From: Myxococcales bacterium
GTDB lineage: Bacteria > Myxococcota_A > Polyangia > Haliangiales > Haliangiaceae
Reading direction: 5' to 3'
DNA: 64,000 bases
Assembly: GCA_028287135.1 (NCBI GenBank)
Contig: JAQBQE010000039.1
Span: 1 to 64,000, forward strand
Positions 16,554 through 25,507 of this stretch are shown here, piece after piece (the stretch's first letter is position 1; every line of letters begins with the position of its first letter). A model generated the notes under the pieces. It was given only the letters and a program-made list of their open reading frames with translations, ran no database searches and had not been told where the DNA came from. The position numbers and the translations under genes are program-made.

Positions 16554-17146
16554 AGGGTTCATCGAAGCAGCAGCTCCGCGCGCAGCTTCGCGAGACCGTT
16601 CAGGTCGCGATCCTCGACGCCGCCGAGGAGCTGATCGCCGATCGCGGACTGCACGCGGCGCCGCTCGCACAGATCGCCCGCCGTGCCGGGGTCGCGGTCG
16701 GCACCCTGTACAACTACTTCGCAGATCGCGAGGCGATGATCGTCGCGCTGTTCGAGAACCGCCGTGCGCAGCTTCGCCCGGCGTTGCGCACGGCCATCGC
16801 GGCGGGTCGCGACCTCGCGTTCGAGCCGCGGCTCCGGCAGTTCGTGCATGACGTGCTGCGCGTGTTCGAGATCCACCGCCGGTTCATCAAGGTCGTGATC
16901 GAGACCGAGCACCTGCGCCTCAAGTCATCGACCACCGGGCAGGACCTGGGCAAGGGTGTCGAGGAAGTGGTCGAGGCCGGCGTCATCGAGGGTGTCATCG
17001 ATCGCGGTCGTGCGGAGCTGTTCGCGCTCACGGTGATCGCTGCGCTGAAGGGCATCGTGCTGCGGCGCATCAGCGACGGCGCACCGCTGCTCCCGGATGC
17101 CGTGCCGTTGATCGAATTGTTGCTCGATGGTGCGCGGTCACGCTGA
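16547..17146 (+). CDS. TetR family transcriptional regulator of the efflux operon
   Basis: A 199-residue TetR-type repressor. The N-terminal helix-turn-helix is clear: AILDAAEELIADRG, then IARRAGVAVGTLYNYFADREAMI (about residues 45-68). The C-terminal ligand domain is unassigned. The GTG start lies inside a tandem palindrome and has no Shine-Dalgarno site, so the transcript may be leaderless and is probably autorepressed. The stop overlaps the start of the EmrB-type pump by 1 base (TGATG), and an EmrA-type adaptor follows, so it likely senses a toxic compound exported by that pump. Confidence 0.9.
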   Translation: MNQGSSKQQLRAQLRETVQVAILDAAEELIADRGLHAAPLAQIARRAGVAVGTLYNYFADREAMIVALFENRRAQLRPALRTAIAAGRDLAFEPRLRQFVHDVLRVFEIHRRFIKVVIETEHLRLKSSTTGQDLGKGVEEVVEAGVIEGVIDRGRAELFALTVIAALKGIVLRRISDGAPLLPDAVPLIELLLDGARSR

Positions 17147-18723
17147 TGCCGCAACCGGTCGGCAAGTGGACGGTCGCGGTCTCGATCGCGTTCGGCTCGT
17201 TGATGGCGACGATCGACACCTCGATCGTCAACGTCGCGATGCCGCAGATCCGCGGCCAGCTCGGCGCCTCGCTCCAGGAGATCACGCTGGTCACCACGGC
17301 CTACATGATCGCGATGGTGCTGATCATGCCGCTGACCGGCCTGCTCGGTTCGCTGTTCGGTCAGAAGCGCGTCTATCTCGCCTCGCTGATCATCTTCACC
17401 GCCGGCTCGGTGCTGTGCGGCATGTCGCGCTCGCTCGAGATGCTCGTGATCGCACGCATCGTCCAGGGGCTCGGCGGCGGAGCCCTGCAACCGACGCAGC
17501 AGGCGATCCTCCGGCAGACGTTCCCTCCCGAGGAGCAGGGCATGGCGATGGCCGTGTTCTCGATGGTGATCATGGTCGGGCCCGCGATCGGCCCGGTGCT
17601 CGGCGGCAAGATCACCGACGACTTCTCGTGGCCGTGGATCTTTCTCGTCAACCTTCCGGTCGGGCTGCTCGGCATCTACCTCACGTGGCGCAACGTCCAC
17701 GAGGCGCCCGACGTGCTGGCGACGCAGCGCGAGCGCGCGAAGACGGCACGCGCGAACTTCGACTGGGCCGGCATCATCCTGATGACGGTGGCGATCGGTG
17801 CGATGCAGTACGTGCTCGAGGAAGGATCGTCCGCGGACTGGTTCGATTCCACGTCGATCGTCATCGGTACGTTCGTCGCGGTCGTCGCGCTGCTCGCGTT
17901 TATCATCCGGGAGCTCACGGCGGTTGCGCCGGTGGTCGACATCCGGTTGTTCCGCGATCCGACGTTCGCTTCGGGCACCGCGATCGGCGGGATCGTGTTC
18001 GCGATGCTGATGGGCTCGATGTTCCTGCTGCCCGTGTTCACGCAGGAGCTCATGCACTACACCGCGACGCAGTCCGGCATGTTGCTGCTGCCGCGCACGC
18101 TCGCGATGATGGTCGCATCGCCGTTCGTCGGTCGCCTCTACAACAAAGTGTCACCCGCGATCCTCGTCGGCATCGGGATCGTGCTGACCGCGTTCGGCTG
18201 CTGGATGCAGGCGGACATCACGCTCGCGACGTCGACGGGCGAGCTACTCGTCCCACTCTCGGTCACCGGCATCGGATTCTCGTTCCTGTTCGTGCCGCTG
18301 ACCACGGCCGCGTTGTCGTCGATCCCGCGTGCGGATCTTGCGGCGGCGGCGGGCGTCAACAGTTTCGTGCGCCAGGTGGGTGGCTCGATCGGGCTCTCGG
18401 TGTTCGCCACCCTGTTCACCCAGTACAGCTCGCAGGCGAGCACCGGTCTCGCGTCGGCGGTCACCACGCTGCGGCCCGAGGTCGCGGCGCAGACGTTCGC
18501 GATCAAGGCGCAGCTGCTCACGCGCGGCTACTCGTCCGATCTCGCGACGGCACTCGCGCACAAGGCGCTGATGGGACGGGTGGCGGTGCAAGGCACCGTG
18601 ATCGGCTTCGACAAGACGTTCATCCTGCAGGCGATCGCGTTCGTGGTCGTCCTGCCGATCGCGGTGTTCCTGCGCGTGCAGCGCACCCAGACCCCGGCGC
18701 ACGTCGAGCTCTCCGTGGAGTAA
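17146..18723 (+). CDS. EmrB/QacA-type MFS drug efflux transporter (DHA2, 14 TM)
   Basis: A 525-residue major facilitator of the DHA2 family, with about 14 membrane helices, powered by proton antiport. Visible signatures are the start of TM1 (ATIDTSIVNVAMPQI), the motif A loop GSLFGQKR, RIVQGLGGGALQPTQQAIL, and motif C GPAIGPVLGGKI. It is coupled to the TetR gene upstream and followed after 6 bases by an EmrA-type periplasmic adaptor, so the three form a tetR-emrB-emrA operon. Substrate cannot be deduced; an outer-membrane channel must come from elsewhere. Confidence 0.93.
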   Translation: MPQPVGKWTVAVSIAFGSLMATIDTSIVNVAMPQIRGQLGASLQEITLVTTAYMIAMVLIMPLTGLLGSLFGQKRVYLASLIIFTAGSVLCGMSRSLEMLVIARIVQGLGGGALQPTQQAILRQTFPPEEQGMAMAVFSMVIMVGPAIGPVLGGKITDDFSWPWIFLVNLPVGLLGIYLTWRNVHEAPDVLATQRERAKTARANFDWAGIILMTVAIGAMQYVLEEGSSADWFDSTSIVIGTFVAVVALLAFIIRELTAVAPVVDIRLFRDPTFASGTAIGGIVFAMLMGSMFLLPVFTQELMHYTATQSGMLLLPRTLAMMVASPFVGRLYNKVSPAILVGIGIVLTAFGCWMQADITLATSTGELLVPLSVTGIGFSFLFVPLTTAALSSIPRADLAAAAGVNSFVRQVGGSIGLSVFATLFTQYSSQASTGLASAVTTLRPEVAAQTFAIKAQLLTRGYSSDLATALAHKALMGRVAVQGTVIGFDKTFILQAIAFVVVLPIAVFLRVQRTQTPAHVELSVE

Positions 18724-18729
18724 TCGCAA

Positions 18730-19914
18730 ATGGAAGCAACTATCAAAGCCCCCCGCCGCAAGGCCAAGCGCGCATACCTCATCCTCGCGGCGGTCGCGTC
18801 GATCGTGGCCGTCGCGTGGCTCGGCCATCGCTGGTGGAGTGCCGGCAAGCAATCCACCGATGATGCGCAGGTCGAGGCGGACGTCGTGCCGATCGCATCG
18901 CGGGTCAGCGGCGTGATCAAGCTCGCGCGGGTATCCGACAACCAGCTCGTCAAGGCGGGCGATGTCCTGTTCGAGATCGATCCGGCCGAGCTCGACGTCG
19001 AGGTCGCGCGCACCGAGGCAGAGCACGACGCGGCGCTCGCGCAGCAGACCGCCGCCGACGCGCAGGTCGGTATCACGCAGCAATCGTCGACGGGTGGTCT
19101 GTCCTCGGCAAAGGCCGCGTTGACCGGAGCGGGCGCATCGGTGCGCAGCGCAGAGGACACGATGCGCGCGGTCGAGGCGTCGGTCGCTCGGGCTCGCGCG
19201 GACCTCGCGTCGGCAGACTCGGATCTTGCGCGTGCACAGCAGCTGTTCGGCAAGGACGCGATCACGCGTCGCGAGCTCGAGCACGCCGAGCAGACGCGCG
19301 CGGTCGCGAAGGCCGGTCTCGATGCCGCGAGCGCCCAGCTCGATGCTGCGCGCGAGCAGCGCGGCCTCGCGAAGGCGCGGGTCGCCGAGGCGCAGGGCAA
19401 GGTCACGCAGAGCGCGCCCGTCGATCAGCAGGTCGCGGCGGTCCAGGCCGCGGCGAAGCTCGCGGCGGCGCGCGTCAAGGTCAGCGAGGTCGCGCTCGCC
19501 CGCGCCAGGCTCAACCGGTCGTACGCGAACGTCACCGCGCCCGTCGGTGGCATGGTGTCCAAGCTCGGTGCGCACGCCGGGCAATCGGTGATGGCGGGAC
19601 AGGCGCTCCTGATGATCGTACCGCTCGAGACCTACGTGGTCGCGAACTTCAAGGAGAACCAGATCAGCGCGATGAAGCCGGGCGATCCGGTCGACGTCGA
19701 GCTCGATGCGTACGAGGGCACGCTGCACGGCACCGTCGAGACGCTGTCCCCGGCGACCGGCGCGCGGTTCTCGCTGATCCCGCCCGACAACGCGACCGGC
19801 AACTTCGTGAAGGTCGTGCAGCGCGTGCCGGTCAAGATCCGCTGGAGCGAGCCGCCGAAGATCGCGATGCGCCCCGGCCTGTCCGCCGAGGTCACCGTCC
19901 ACGTCGCGCACTGA
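18730..19914 (+). CDS. EmrA/HlyD-type membrane fusion protein
   Basis: A 394-residue periplasmic adaptor anchored by one N-terminal helix (about residues 16-34) and starting with a basic cytosolic tail. TDDAQVEADVVPIASRVSGVI begins the biotinyl-lipoyl half; a long Ala/Gln/Arg-rich coiled coil spans about 85-250; then ANVTAPVGGMVSKL closes the lipoyl domain and a beta-barrel follows. It links the DHA2 pump upstream to an outer-membrane channel. The coiled coil is longer than in E. coli EmrA. The gene ends 21 bp from the convergent HEAT-repeat gene. Confidence 0.92.
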   Translation: MEATIKAPRRKAKRAYLILAAVASIVAVAWLGHRWWSAGKQSTDDAQVEADVVPIASRVSGVIKLARVSDNQLVKAGDVLFEIDPAELDVEVARTEAEHDAALAQQTAADAQVGITQQSSTGGLSSAKAALTGAGASVRSAEDTMRAVEASVARARADLASADSDLARAQQLFGKDAITRRELEHAEQTRAVAKAGLDAASAQLDAAREQRGLAKARVAEAQGKVTQSAPVDQQVAAVQAAAKLAAARVKVSEVALARARLNRSYANVTAPVGGMVSKLGAHAGQSVMAGQALLMIVPLETYVVANFKENQISAMKPGDPVDVELDAYEGTLHGTVETLSPATGARFSLIPPDNATGNFVKVVQRVPVKIRWSEPPKIAMRPGLSAEVTVHVAH

Positions 19915-19935
19915 ATGAGTAGGCGCTGTCCGGGC

Positions 19936-20808
19936 TTACGGGCCGGCTTGCGCGATGCGCTTGAGGAACGGCACGACCTGACGTGACGTGACGTCCTCGG
20001 CGACGGCCTCGATGCAGTCGCGCACGCCGCTCGCGATGTCGCGGTTGTTCGAGCCGGTCATCGCCTTCGCCGATCCACTCGCGGACGCGGCCTTGTTGGC
20101 CTCCCAGCGCTCGCCGCCGTCCTTGCCACTCCACGGCGCGACGCGGATCGCGACGGTGCACGCGATCTGGGTCTGCGTGCCCGACTTGGTGATGTCGATC
20201 TTCTTCACGGTCGACGCGACGATGAAGCCACGCGACCGGCTCGATGACAGCTCGGCGGACGTTGGCAGACCGCCGGGCCAGCTCGTCGCGTAACCGGTGC
20301 GATCGACGGCGCTGCGCACGATCTTGTGGACACCGTCGCTGCCGCCCTTGCCGAGCTTCTTCGACTGATCGATCGGTGCATCGACGTTGACGAACACCGG
20401 CGGCTTCTTCGTCTTGTCGTCCTTCTTGCGGCGCAGGCCTGCGAGCGTCTTGAGCGATGCCGTCGCGGTGGTGCGGACCTTGGCGTCCTTGTCGCTCTTT
20501 GCGGCCTGTTCGAGCGAGGTCAGGCCGAGCTCGCGCGCATCGGCGGGTGTGCGCGCATCGATCATCTTCTCGAGCGCGAGGGCCGAGACGCGGCGGATCG
20601 TCGGATCCGTGTCGGTCTCGAGCGACTCGGCGAGTGCGAGCACGGCGCGCGCATCCTTGGACTTCGACAGCGCGAGCGCCGCCGCGAGGCGAACCTTGTA
20701 GCTCTTGCCGTTCTCGAGCTGAGACACGTTCGTGTCCACGGTGTCCGCGGCCACTGTGCGTACGCACAGCACCAAGCAAGCGGCGAGCACCGCCAGCGTG
20801 CGAGACAT
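19936..20808 (-). CDS. Secreted HEAT-repeat protein
   Basis: A 290-residue protein with a signal peptide (cleavage near VAAD, residue ~21). Residues about 25-130 form two to three HEAT-like helical repeats (KVRLAAALALSKSKD; TIRRVSALALEKMID; KVRTTATASLKTLAG), a scaffold for protein contacts. The remaining part is beta-rich without a recognised domain (IACTVAIRVAPWSGKDGGERW). Probably periplasmic. Convergent with the efflux operon and divergent from the acyltransferase gene, 108 bp apart. Partner unknown. Confidence 0.75.
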   Translation of the reverse strand: MSRTLAVLAACLVLCVRTVAADTVDTNVSQLENGKSYKVRLAAALALSKSKDARAVLALAESLETDTDPTIRRVSALALEKMIDARTPADARELGLTSLEQAAKSDKDAKVRTTATASLKTLAGLRRKKDDKTKKPPVFVNVDAPIDQSKKLGKGGSDGVHKIVRSAVDRTGYATSWPGGLPTSAELSSSRSRGFIVASTVKKIDITKSGTQTQIACTVAIRVAPWSGKDGGERWEANKAASASGSAKAMTGSNNRDIASGVRDCIEAVAEDVTSRQVVPFLKRIAQAGP

Positions 20809-20916
20809 CGCATGCAGCCTAACACGTGAGCCAGCTTGCCAAACCCGCGTAGACCCACCACATCTCCCACCTCAGCGCACGTTCGGGAACGGTGTTCGCG
20901 AGTAGGATGGACAGCG

Positions 20917-21621
20917 ATGACGCTCCTCGACAGCGTGCGCGTGCTCGGCGCCATGGCACGCGTCACCGCGCCGACCCTGGTGGACGCCGTGCGGGGAGAT
21001 CTCCGCCGCGAAAATGTCGACGAGCACACGCACTGGTTTGGCCGGCGCGTGATCGATCTGCTCGACATCCGGCTGACGACGACCGGTGCGGAGCTGGTTC
21101 CGCCGACGCGTGCGTACATCTACATGTCGAATCACCAGAGCCACCTCGACATCCCGGTGCTGTACGCAACGCTCCCGTCGCCCACGATCCGGATGCTCGC
21201 CAAGACCGAGCTGTTCCGGATCCCGCTATGGGGGCGCGGGCTGCGTGCTGCCGAGTTCATCGAGGTCGATCGCTCGAACCCGGTCGCGGCGCGCAAGTCG
21301 ATCGACTACGCCGCGCAGCTGGTCGAGGACGGCGTGAGCATCTACCTCGCGCCGGAAGGGACCCGGTCGCGCGACGGCCGGATCGGAGCACTCAAGAAGG
21401 GCGGCTTCCACCTCGCGCTCGATACCGGCGCGCCGATCGTGCCGGTCGCCGTGAAGGGGACGATCGACATCCTGCCGAGAGGGGCCAAGGTCATGCGGTC
21501 TGGGCAGCCGGTCGCGGTCACGATCGGAGCGCCGATCGAGGTCGCAGGTCGCGATCTCACCGGACTCATGGAGGAAGTCAGGGAATTCCTGGTCACTCAC
21601 GTCGAGGGGGAAGGTCGGTAA
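20917..21621 (+). CDS. plsC: 1-acyl-sn-glycerol-3-phosphate acyltransferase (PlsC family)
   Basis: A 234-residue membrane-associated acyltransferase that makes phosphatidic acid. Motif I NHQSHLD (His73, Asp78) and motif III APEGTRSRDG (about 145-154) are present, with FIEVDRSN between them and IVPVAVKGT as motif IV. ATG at 20917 is preceded by AGGA; an upstream in-frame ATG at 20836 adds 27 unconserved residues. The next gene starts 40 bases downstream in the same direction but is unrelated. Other acyl-chain or lipid substrates are possible. Confidence 0.88.
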   Translation: MTLLDSVRVLGAMARVTAPTLVDAVRGDLRRENVDEHTHWFGRRVIDLLDIRLTTTGAELVPPTRAYIYMSNHQSHLDIPVLYATLPSPTIRMLAKTELFRIPLWGRGLRAAEFIEVDRSNPVAARKSIDYAAQLVEDGVSIYLAPEGTRSRDGRIGALKKGGFHLALDTGAPIVPVAVKGTIDILPRGAKVMRSGQPVAVTIGAPIEVAGRDLTGLMEEVREFLVTHVEGEGR

Positions 21622-21661
21622 GGATGGAGGCAAGGTCCGCCAAATCAGGTATTCTCTTCCG

Positions 21662-24298
21662 GTGACCTGGGTCGTCCCGCTGGCGCTCGGGGGCCTCGCC
21701 GTCTTGCTGATGGCGGTGTTCACGATGCTGTCCGCTCGCAAGCGCCATCACGCGATGGTCGCGCCGGCCCAGACGGTGGGTCCGCGGATCCTCGTCCATG
21801 ACATCAACGACGATCGCTGCACCGGTTGCGATGCGTGTGTAGCGGTGTGTCCCACCAACGTGCTCGATCTGGTCGCGAACAAGAGCCGCGTGCTCCGGTT
21901 CGAGGACTGCATCCAGTGCGAGGCATGCATGTTCGCGTGCCCGACCGAGGCGCTCGTGATGTTCCCCGAGGGCAGCACACCGCCTCCGCTCAAGATCCCG
22001 GAGATCGACGAGAACTTTCAGACCGCGGTCCCGGGCCAGTACCTGATCGGCGAAGTCGCCGGCAAGCCGCTGGTCAAGAACGCCGCCAACCTCGGCCGCG
22101 CGGTGATCGAGCACATGCTGCAGACCGGTCTGCGCGGCGGCACGCTCGGTCGTGGTGAGACCACGGTCGATGTCGCGATCATCGGCTCGGGCCCGGGCGG
22201 TCTGTCCGCGGCGCTGACCTGCATCCAGAAGGGGCTGACGTACGTCGTGCTCGAGAAGGAGCAGATGATCGCGTCGACGATCGCGCGCTACCCCAAGGGC
22301 AAGCTCGTGATGGCGGAGCCGTACGACACGCTCAACCTGTCGCTGCTCCCGGTGTTCGATTCCGCGAAGGAGCAGCTGATCCCGATCTGGCGCGAACTGC
22401 TCGATCGCGTGGGCGTCAAGGTGCGCCAGGGCGAGTCGGTCGAGAAGGTCGAGCGCGGCGGTGATGGCGCGTTCGACATCCGCACGACCGTCGGTGCCTA
22501 TCGCTCCCAGCGCGTCGTGATGTCGATCGGAACGCGCGGCAAGCCACGTACGCTCCAGGTCCCCGGCGAGAACATGCCGAAGATCTTCAGCCTCCTCGAA
22601 GATCCCGACGAGTGGCGTGGCCGCTCGGTGCTCGTGGTCGGCGGTGGCGACAGCGCCTGCGAGGCCGCGCTCGCGCTCTCGGACGCCGGCGCGAAGGTGA
22701 TGATCTCGTACCGCGGCAAGGGCTTCAACCGCGCCGCACCCAAGAACAAGCAGACGATCGAGGCGTACGCCGCCGAGGGCCGGATCAAGGCCAAGCTCGG
22801 CTCGCAGGTCCTCGGCTTCGACGACGAGACCGTCACGCTCGCGCTCGCCGATGGCTCGCAGAAGCGCTACCCGAACGACGCTGCGTTCGTGCTGATCGGT
22901 GCCGATCCGCCGGTGCAGTGGCTCGAGAAGATGGGCATCCGGTTCGTCGAGCGTCCGCACCAGCACCAGATGGGCAAGAGCGATGACATCGTTCGTCGAC
23001 TGGTCGCGCGCGCGGCCGAGTGCCCCGAGGATGCGGCCCGTGCCGCGGCCCAGGTCCTCGGTGGCAGCACCGGCATCGCGCCGGCCGCCGCTGCCCCTTC
23101 GGCCTCGCTGCCGATGCCGATGGGCGAGGCTGCCGTCAGCGGTCCGCGCAAGTGGCTGCGTTCGGCGACCAGCATCTTCTCGAACAAGTCGCACACGAAC
23201 CCCGGCATTCAGCAGCCGATCACGAACGAGGCCGCGCGCAGCAACGCGCAGGCAGGCGGGCAGGGCTCGGGTCAGCGCAGCAAGAAGTTCGATGCACCGG
23301 TGCCGCTGTCGGAGTTTGCCAAGCGCGGCAAGCCCGGCACGGCTCCCCCGCCGAACGACGGATCGTCGTCCCGGTTTCCCACCAACCACACCGGCCACGG
23401 TCGGCGCGATCAGCTGTCCGCCGGTGAGCGCACGCGTATCCTTCGCATGCTCCGCGATGAAGGTGGTCGTCTCGCCGACGAGGATTCGCAGGTCTACATC
23501 GGCGCGGCACCGGGCCGTCAGGCGTACGACTTCGACTTCGATGAGGAGGGCATCGCCCCCGCACCGGCACCCGCGCCGTCGTCCCGCCAGGATATCCCTG
23601 CAAAGCCGGCGGTCGTCGTCGGGCTCGCGCAAGCACAGGCCGGCAAGAACAGTCGCAGCAAGCGCGCGACGGCTGCACCTCCACCACCACCGTCGGCCGC
23701 TCAGCCGTCCCAGGCGCCTCGTCGCGCCGCGACCGTGCCACCGCCCGTTCCAGGTCAGCAGGCGCAGCCTCCGCAGCGCCCTCGCACCGAATCCCGTCCA
23801 CCTCCGCGCCGTGCCGTGCCGGCGCCGTTCAGCGACGAGCCGACGCGACAGGTCGACGACGAGCTGCTGAGCGCGCTGCGTGCGACCGAGCACCTGCAGC
23901 ATCGCCAGAAGGCACCGACGCACCTGCCGACCAAGGCCGTACCTCCGCCGCCGCCGAGCAAGGCGCCGCCGCCGTCGCAGGTCCAGTTCGACGAGCCGAC
24001 GCGGATGGCGAACATCGACGCGCACCTCAAGGAGGCGCGCTTCGATCCCGACGCGCGCACCGAGTACGACGGCGGCAACAACATGGACAGGTTCCTCGCC
24101 CATGCGCCGGCCACCGATCCGAACCTCGCGCCCGAGACGCTCGAGGAGAACGACGAGGCGACGCGGATGTCGAGCATCGAGGGCGTCGCCGCGATGGAGC
24201 GCGTACGCAAGCATCCGATCCCGCAGGACGAGCGGACGCGCGCGGTCAACATCCGCAACGACAAGAGCATCAGCGACATCGACTGGGATCTGGATTAG
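21662..24298 (+). CDS. Ferredoxin-YpdA/thioredoxin-reductase-like fusion with disordered phospho-motif tail
   Basis: An 878-residue protein. Residues 3-22 form a membrane anchor. Residues 45-95 are a dicluster ferredoxin (Cys53/56/59/63 and 83/86/89/93). An FAD/NAD(P) oxidoreductase follows: AIIGSGPGG (about 172-180) and VLVVGGGDSA (about 324-333). It lacks the CxxC redox pair of thioredoxin reductase, so it resembles YpdA-type enzymes. From about 465 to the end it is Pro/Gln-rich and disordered, with four DE(P/A/R)TR motifs near residues 725, 776, 830 and 856, resembling Thr sites for Ser/Thr kinases or FHA docking. Start is GTG. It probably moves electrons at the inner membrane; partner unknown. 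Confidence 0.85.
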   Translation: MTWVVPLALGGLAVLLMAVFTMLSARKRHHAMVAPAQTVGPRILVHDINDDRCTGCDACVAVCPTNVLDLVANKSRVLRFEDCIQCEACMFACPTEALVMFPEGSTPPPLKIPEIDENFQTAVPGQYLIGEVAGKPLVKNAANLGRAVIEHMLQTGLRGGTLGRGETTVDVAIIGSGPGGLSAALTCIQKGLTYVVLEKEQMIASTIARYPKGKLVMAEPYDTLNLSLLPVFDSAKEQLIPIWRELLDRVGVKVRQGESVEKVERGGDGAFDIRTTVGAYRSQRVVMSIGTRGKPRTLQVPGENMPKIFSLLEDPDEWRGRSVLVVGGGDSACEAALALSDAGAKVMISYRGKGFNRAAPKNKQTIEAYAAEGRIKAKLGSQVLGFDDETVTLALADGSQKRYPNDAAFVLIGADPPVQWLEKMGIRFVERPHQHQMGKSDDIVRRLVARAAECPEDAARAAAQVLGGSTGIAPAAAAPSASLPMPMGEAAVSGPRKWLRSATSIFSNKSHTNPGIQQPITNEAARSNAQAGGQGSGQRSKKFDAPVPLSEFAKRGKPGTAPPPNDGSSSRFPTNHTGHGRRDQLSAGERTRILRMLRDEGGRLADEDSQVYIGAAPGRQAYDFDFDEEGIAPAPAPAPSSRQDIPAKPAVVVGLAQAQAGKNSRSKRATAAPPPPPSAAQPSQAPRRAATVPPPVPGQQAQPPQRPRTESRPPPRRAVPAPFSDEPTRQVDDELLSALRATEHLQHRQKAPTHLPTKAVPPPPPSKAPPPSQVQFDEPTRMANIDAHLKEARFDPDARTEYDGGNNMDRFLAHAPATDPNLAPETLEENDEATRMSSIEGVAAMERVRKHPIPQDERTRAVNIRNDKSISDIDWDLD

Positions 24299-24316
24299 TT
24301 CGGCTAGACTCGGGCG

Positions 24317-25413
24317 ATGGGGTCGAAGGGTTCCGGCGAGGGCACACCGCGATCGAGCGGCGGCCTCGAGGACACCGTCCCGGCCAGCGAGCCACCGCTC
24401 GACGTCGACGGCACTCCGATGCGCAGCTCGCGCGCGTCGATCCCTCCGATCCAGCACCAGCGCTATCGCCTCGGCGTCGAGCTCGGTCGCGGCGGCATGG
24501 GGCGCGTCGTCGAGGCGTTCGACACCCGAGCTCGGACGCACGGTCGCGCTCAAGGAGGTCTTGCCGAAGGGACCGAGCGTCGCGCGGCGGTTCATCCGCG
24601 AGGTCCAGATCACCGCACGGCTCGAGCACGCGTCGATCGTCCCGCTCTATGACTCCGGCACGTCGCCCGACGGCCGTCCGTTCTATGTCATGCGCCGGGT
24701 CAGCGGCCGTCCGCTCGACGAGCTGATCACGCGCGCGCGCGGACTGGGCGAGCGCCTGACGCTGTTGCCCGCGGTGCTGGCGGCGATCGACGCTGTCGCC
24801 CACGCGCACAAGCGCGGCGTGATCCATCGTGACCTCAAGCCGGCGAACATCCTCGTCGGCGAGCTCGGCGAGACCGTCGTGATCGACTGGGGCCTCGCGA
24901 AGGTGATCGGCGAGGAGGATCCCGACGATCACCGATCGCCTGATGATGTGGGATCAGCACCTCGTCGAGATCACGCGGTTCTCCAAGCCGATCGCTCAGG
25001 TCGCTGTCGGGCGCAGTGGCCACGTCGTGATCATGCTCGTCGATCACGACGTGCTGTCGGTCGAGCTCGTGCCCGGAGCGCGACCGCACCGCCTGATCGG
25101 TGGCGGCCAGCTATCACCCGTGATCAGCGCCGACGGGCTCACGCTGGTGGCACCGGGCAATGGTCTCCAGCTGACGATCGTCGAGCTTGCCTCGGCGATG
25201 CGGTGGACGCTGCCGCAGATGTTCGCGGCCACGCAGACCCTCTCGGTCTCGCCGTCCTCGCGACGCGTCGTCCAGGGTGCCTACGGCGCGTTGATGGTGT
25301 GGACACTGCCGACGACGGCGACGGACTTCACGGCCTGGCTCGAGGAGCAGAGCAACGCGGTGAAGCACGGCGACGACGTCCTCGCCTGGCCGTGGCAGGT
25401 TCGACGTCCCTGA
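24317..25413 (+). pseudogene. Ser/Thr kinase with beta-propeller, frameshifted and internally deleted
   Basis: The frame from ATG 24317 carries a disordered start and a kinase P-loop (GVELGRGGMGRVVEAFDT) and then breaks: near 24527 an extra C in a CCC run shifts the reading frame. In the next frame the kinase continues (LGRTVALKEVL, REVQITARLEHASIVPLYD, HRDLKPANILVG, VIDWGLAKVIGEED). Right after the activation-loop start, the frame shifts again near 24925 and the sequence jumps to TDRLMMWDQH and other WD-like beta-propeller strands, ending at 25413. The activation segment, the kinase C-lobe and most of the propeller are missing. It was once a kinase-propeller receptor like the intact one at 41.9-44.5 kb. 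Confidence 0.8.
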
Positions 25414-25507
25414 GGCTCGGATCTGGTCGGATGGCGCCGACGATCGATACCCTCGGGCTCGCACGCTGAATCCGCCGCTCGCCGCTCGCCCGAGGCATAC
25501 TGCGCGT

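Noticed and set aside
18244-19911. A 555-codon minus-strand frame over the emrB-emrA genes
   Set aside because: It is antisense to two well-recognised genes, has an Arg/Asp/His-rich shadow composition and no motif.
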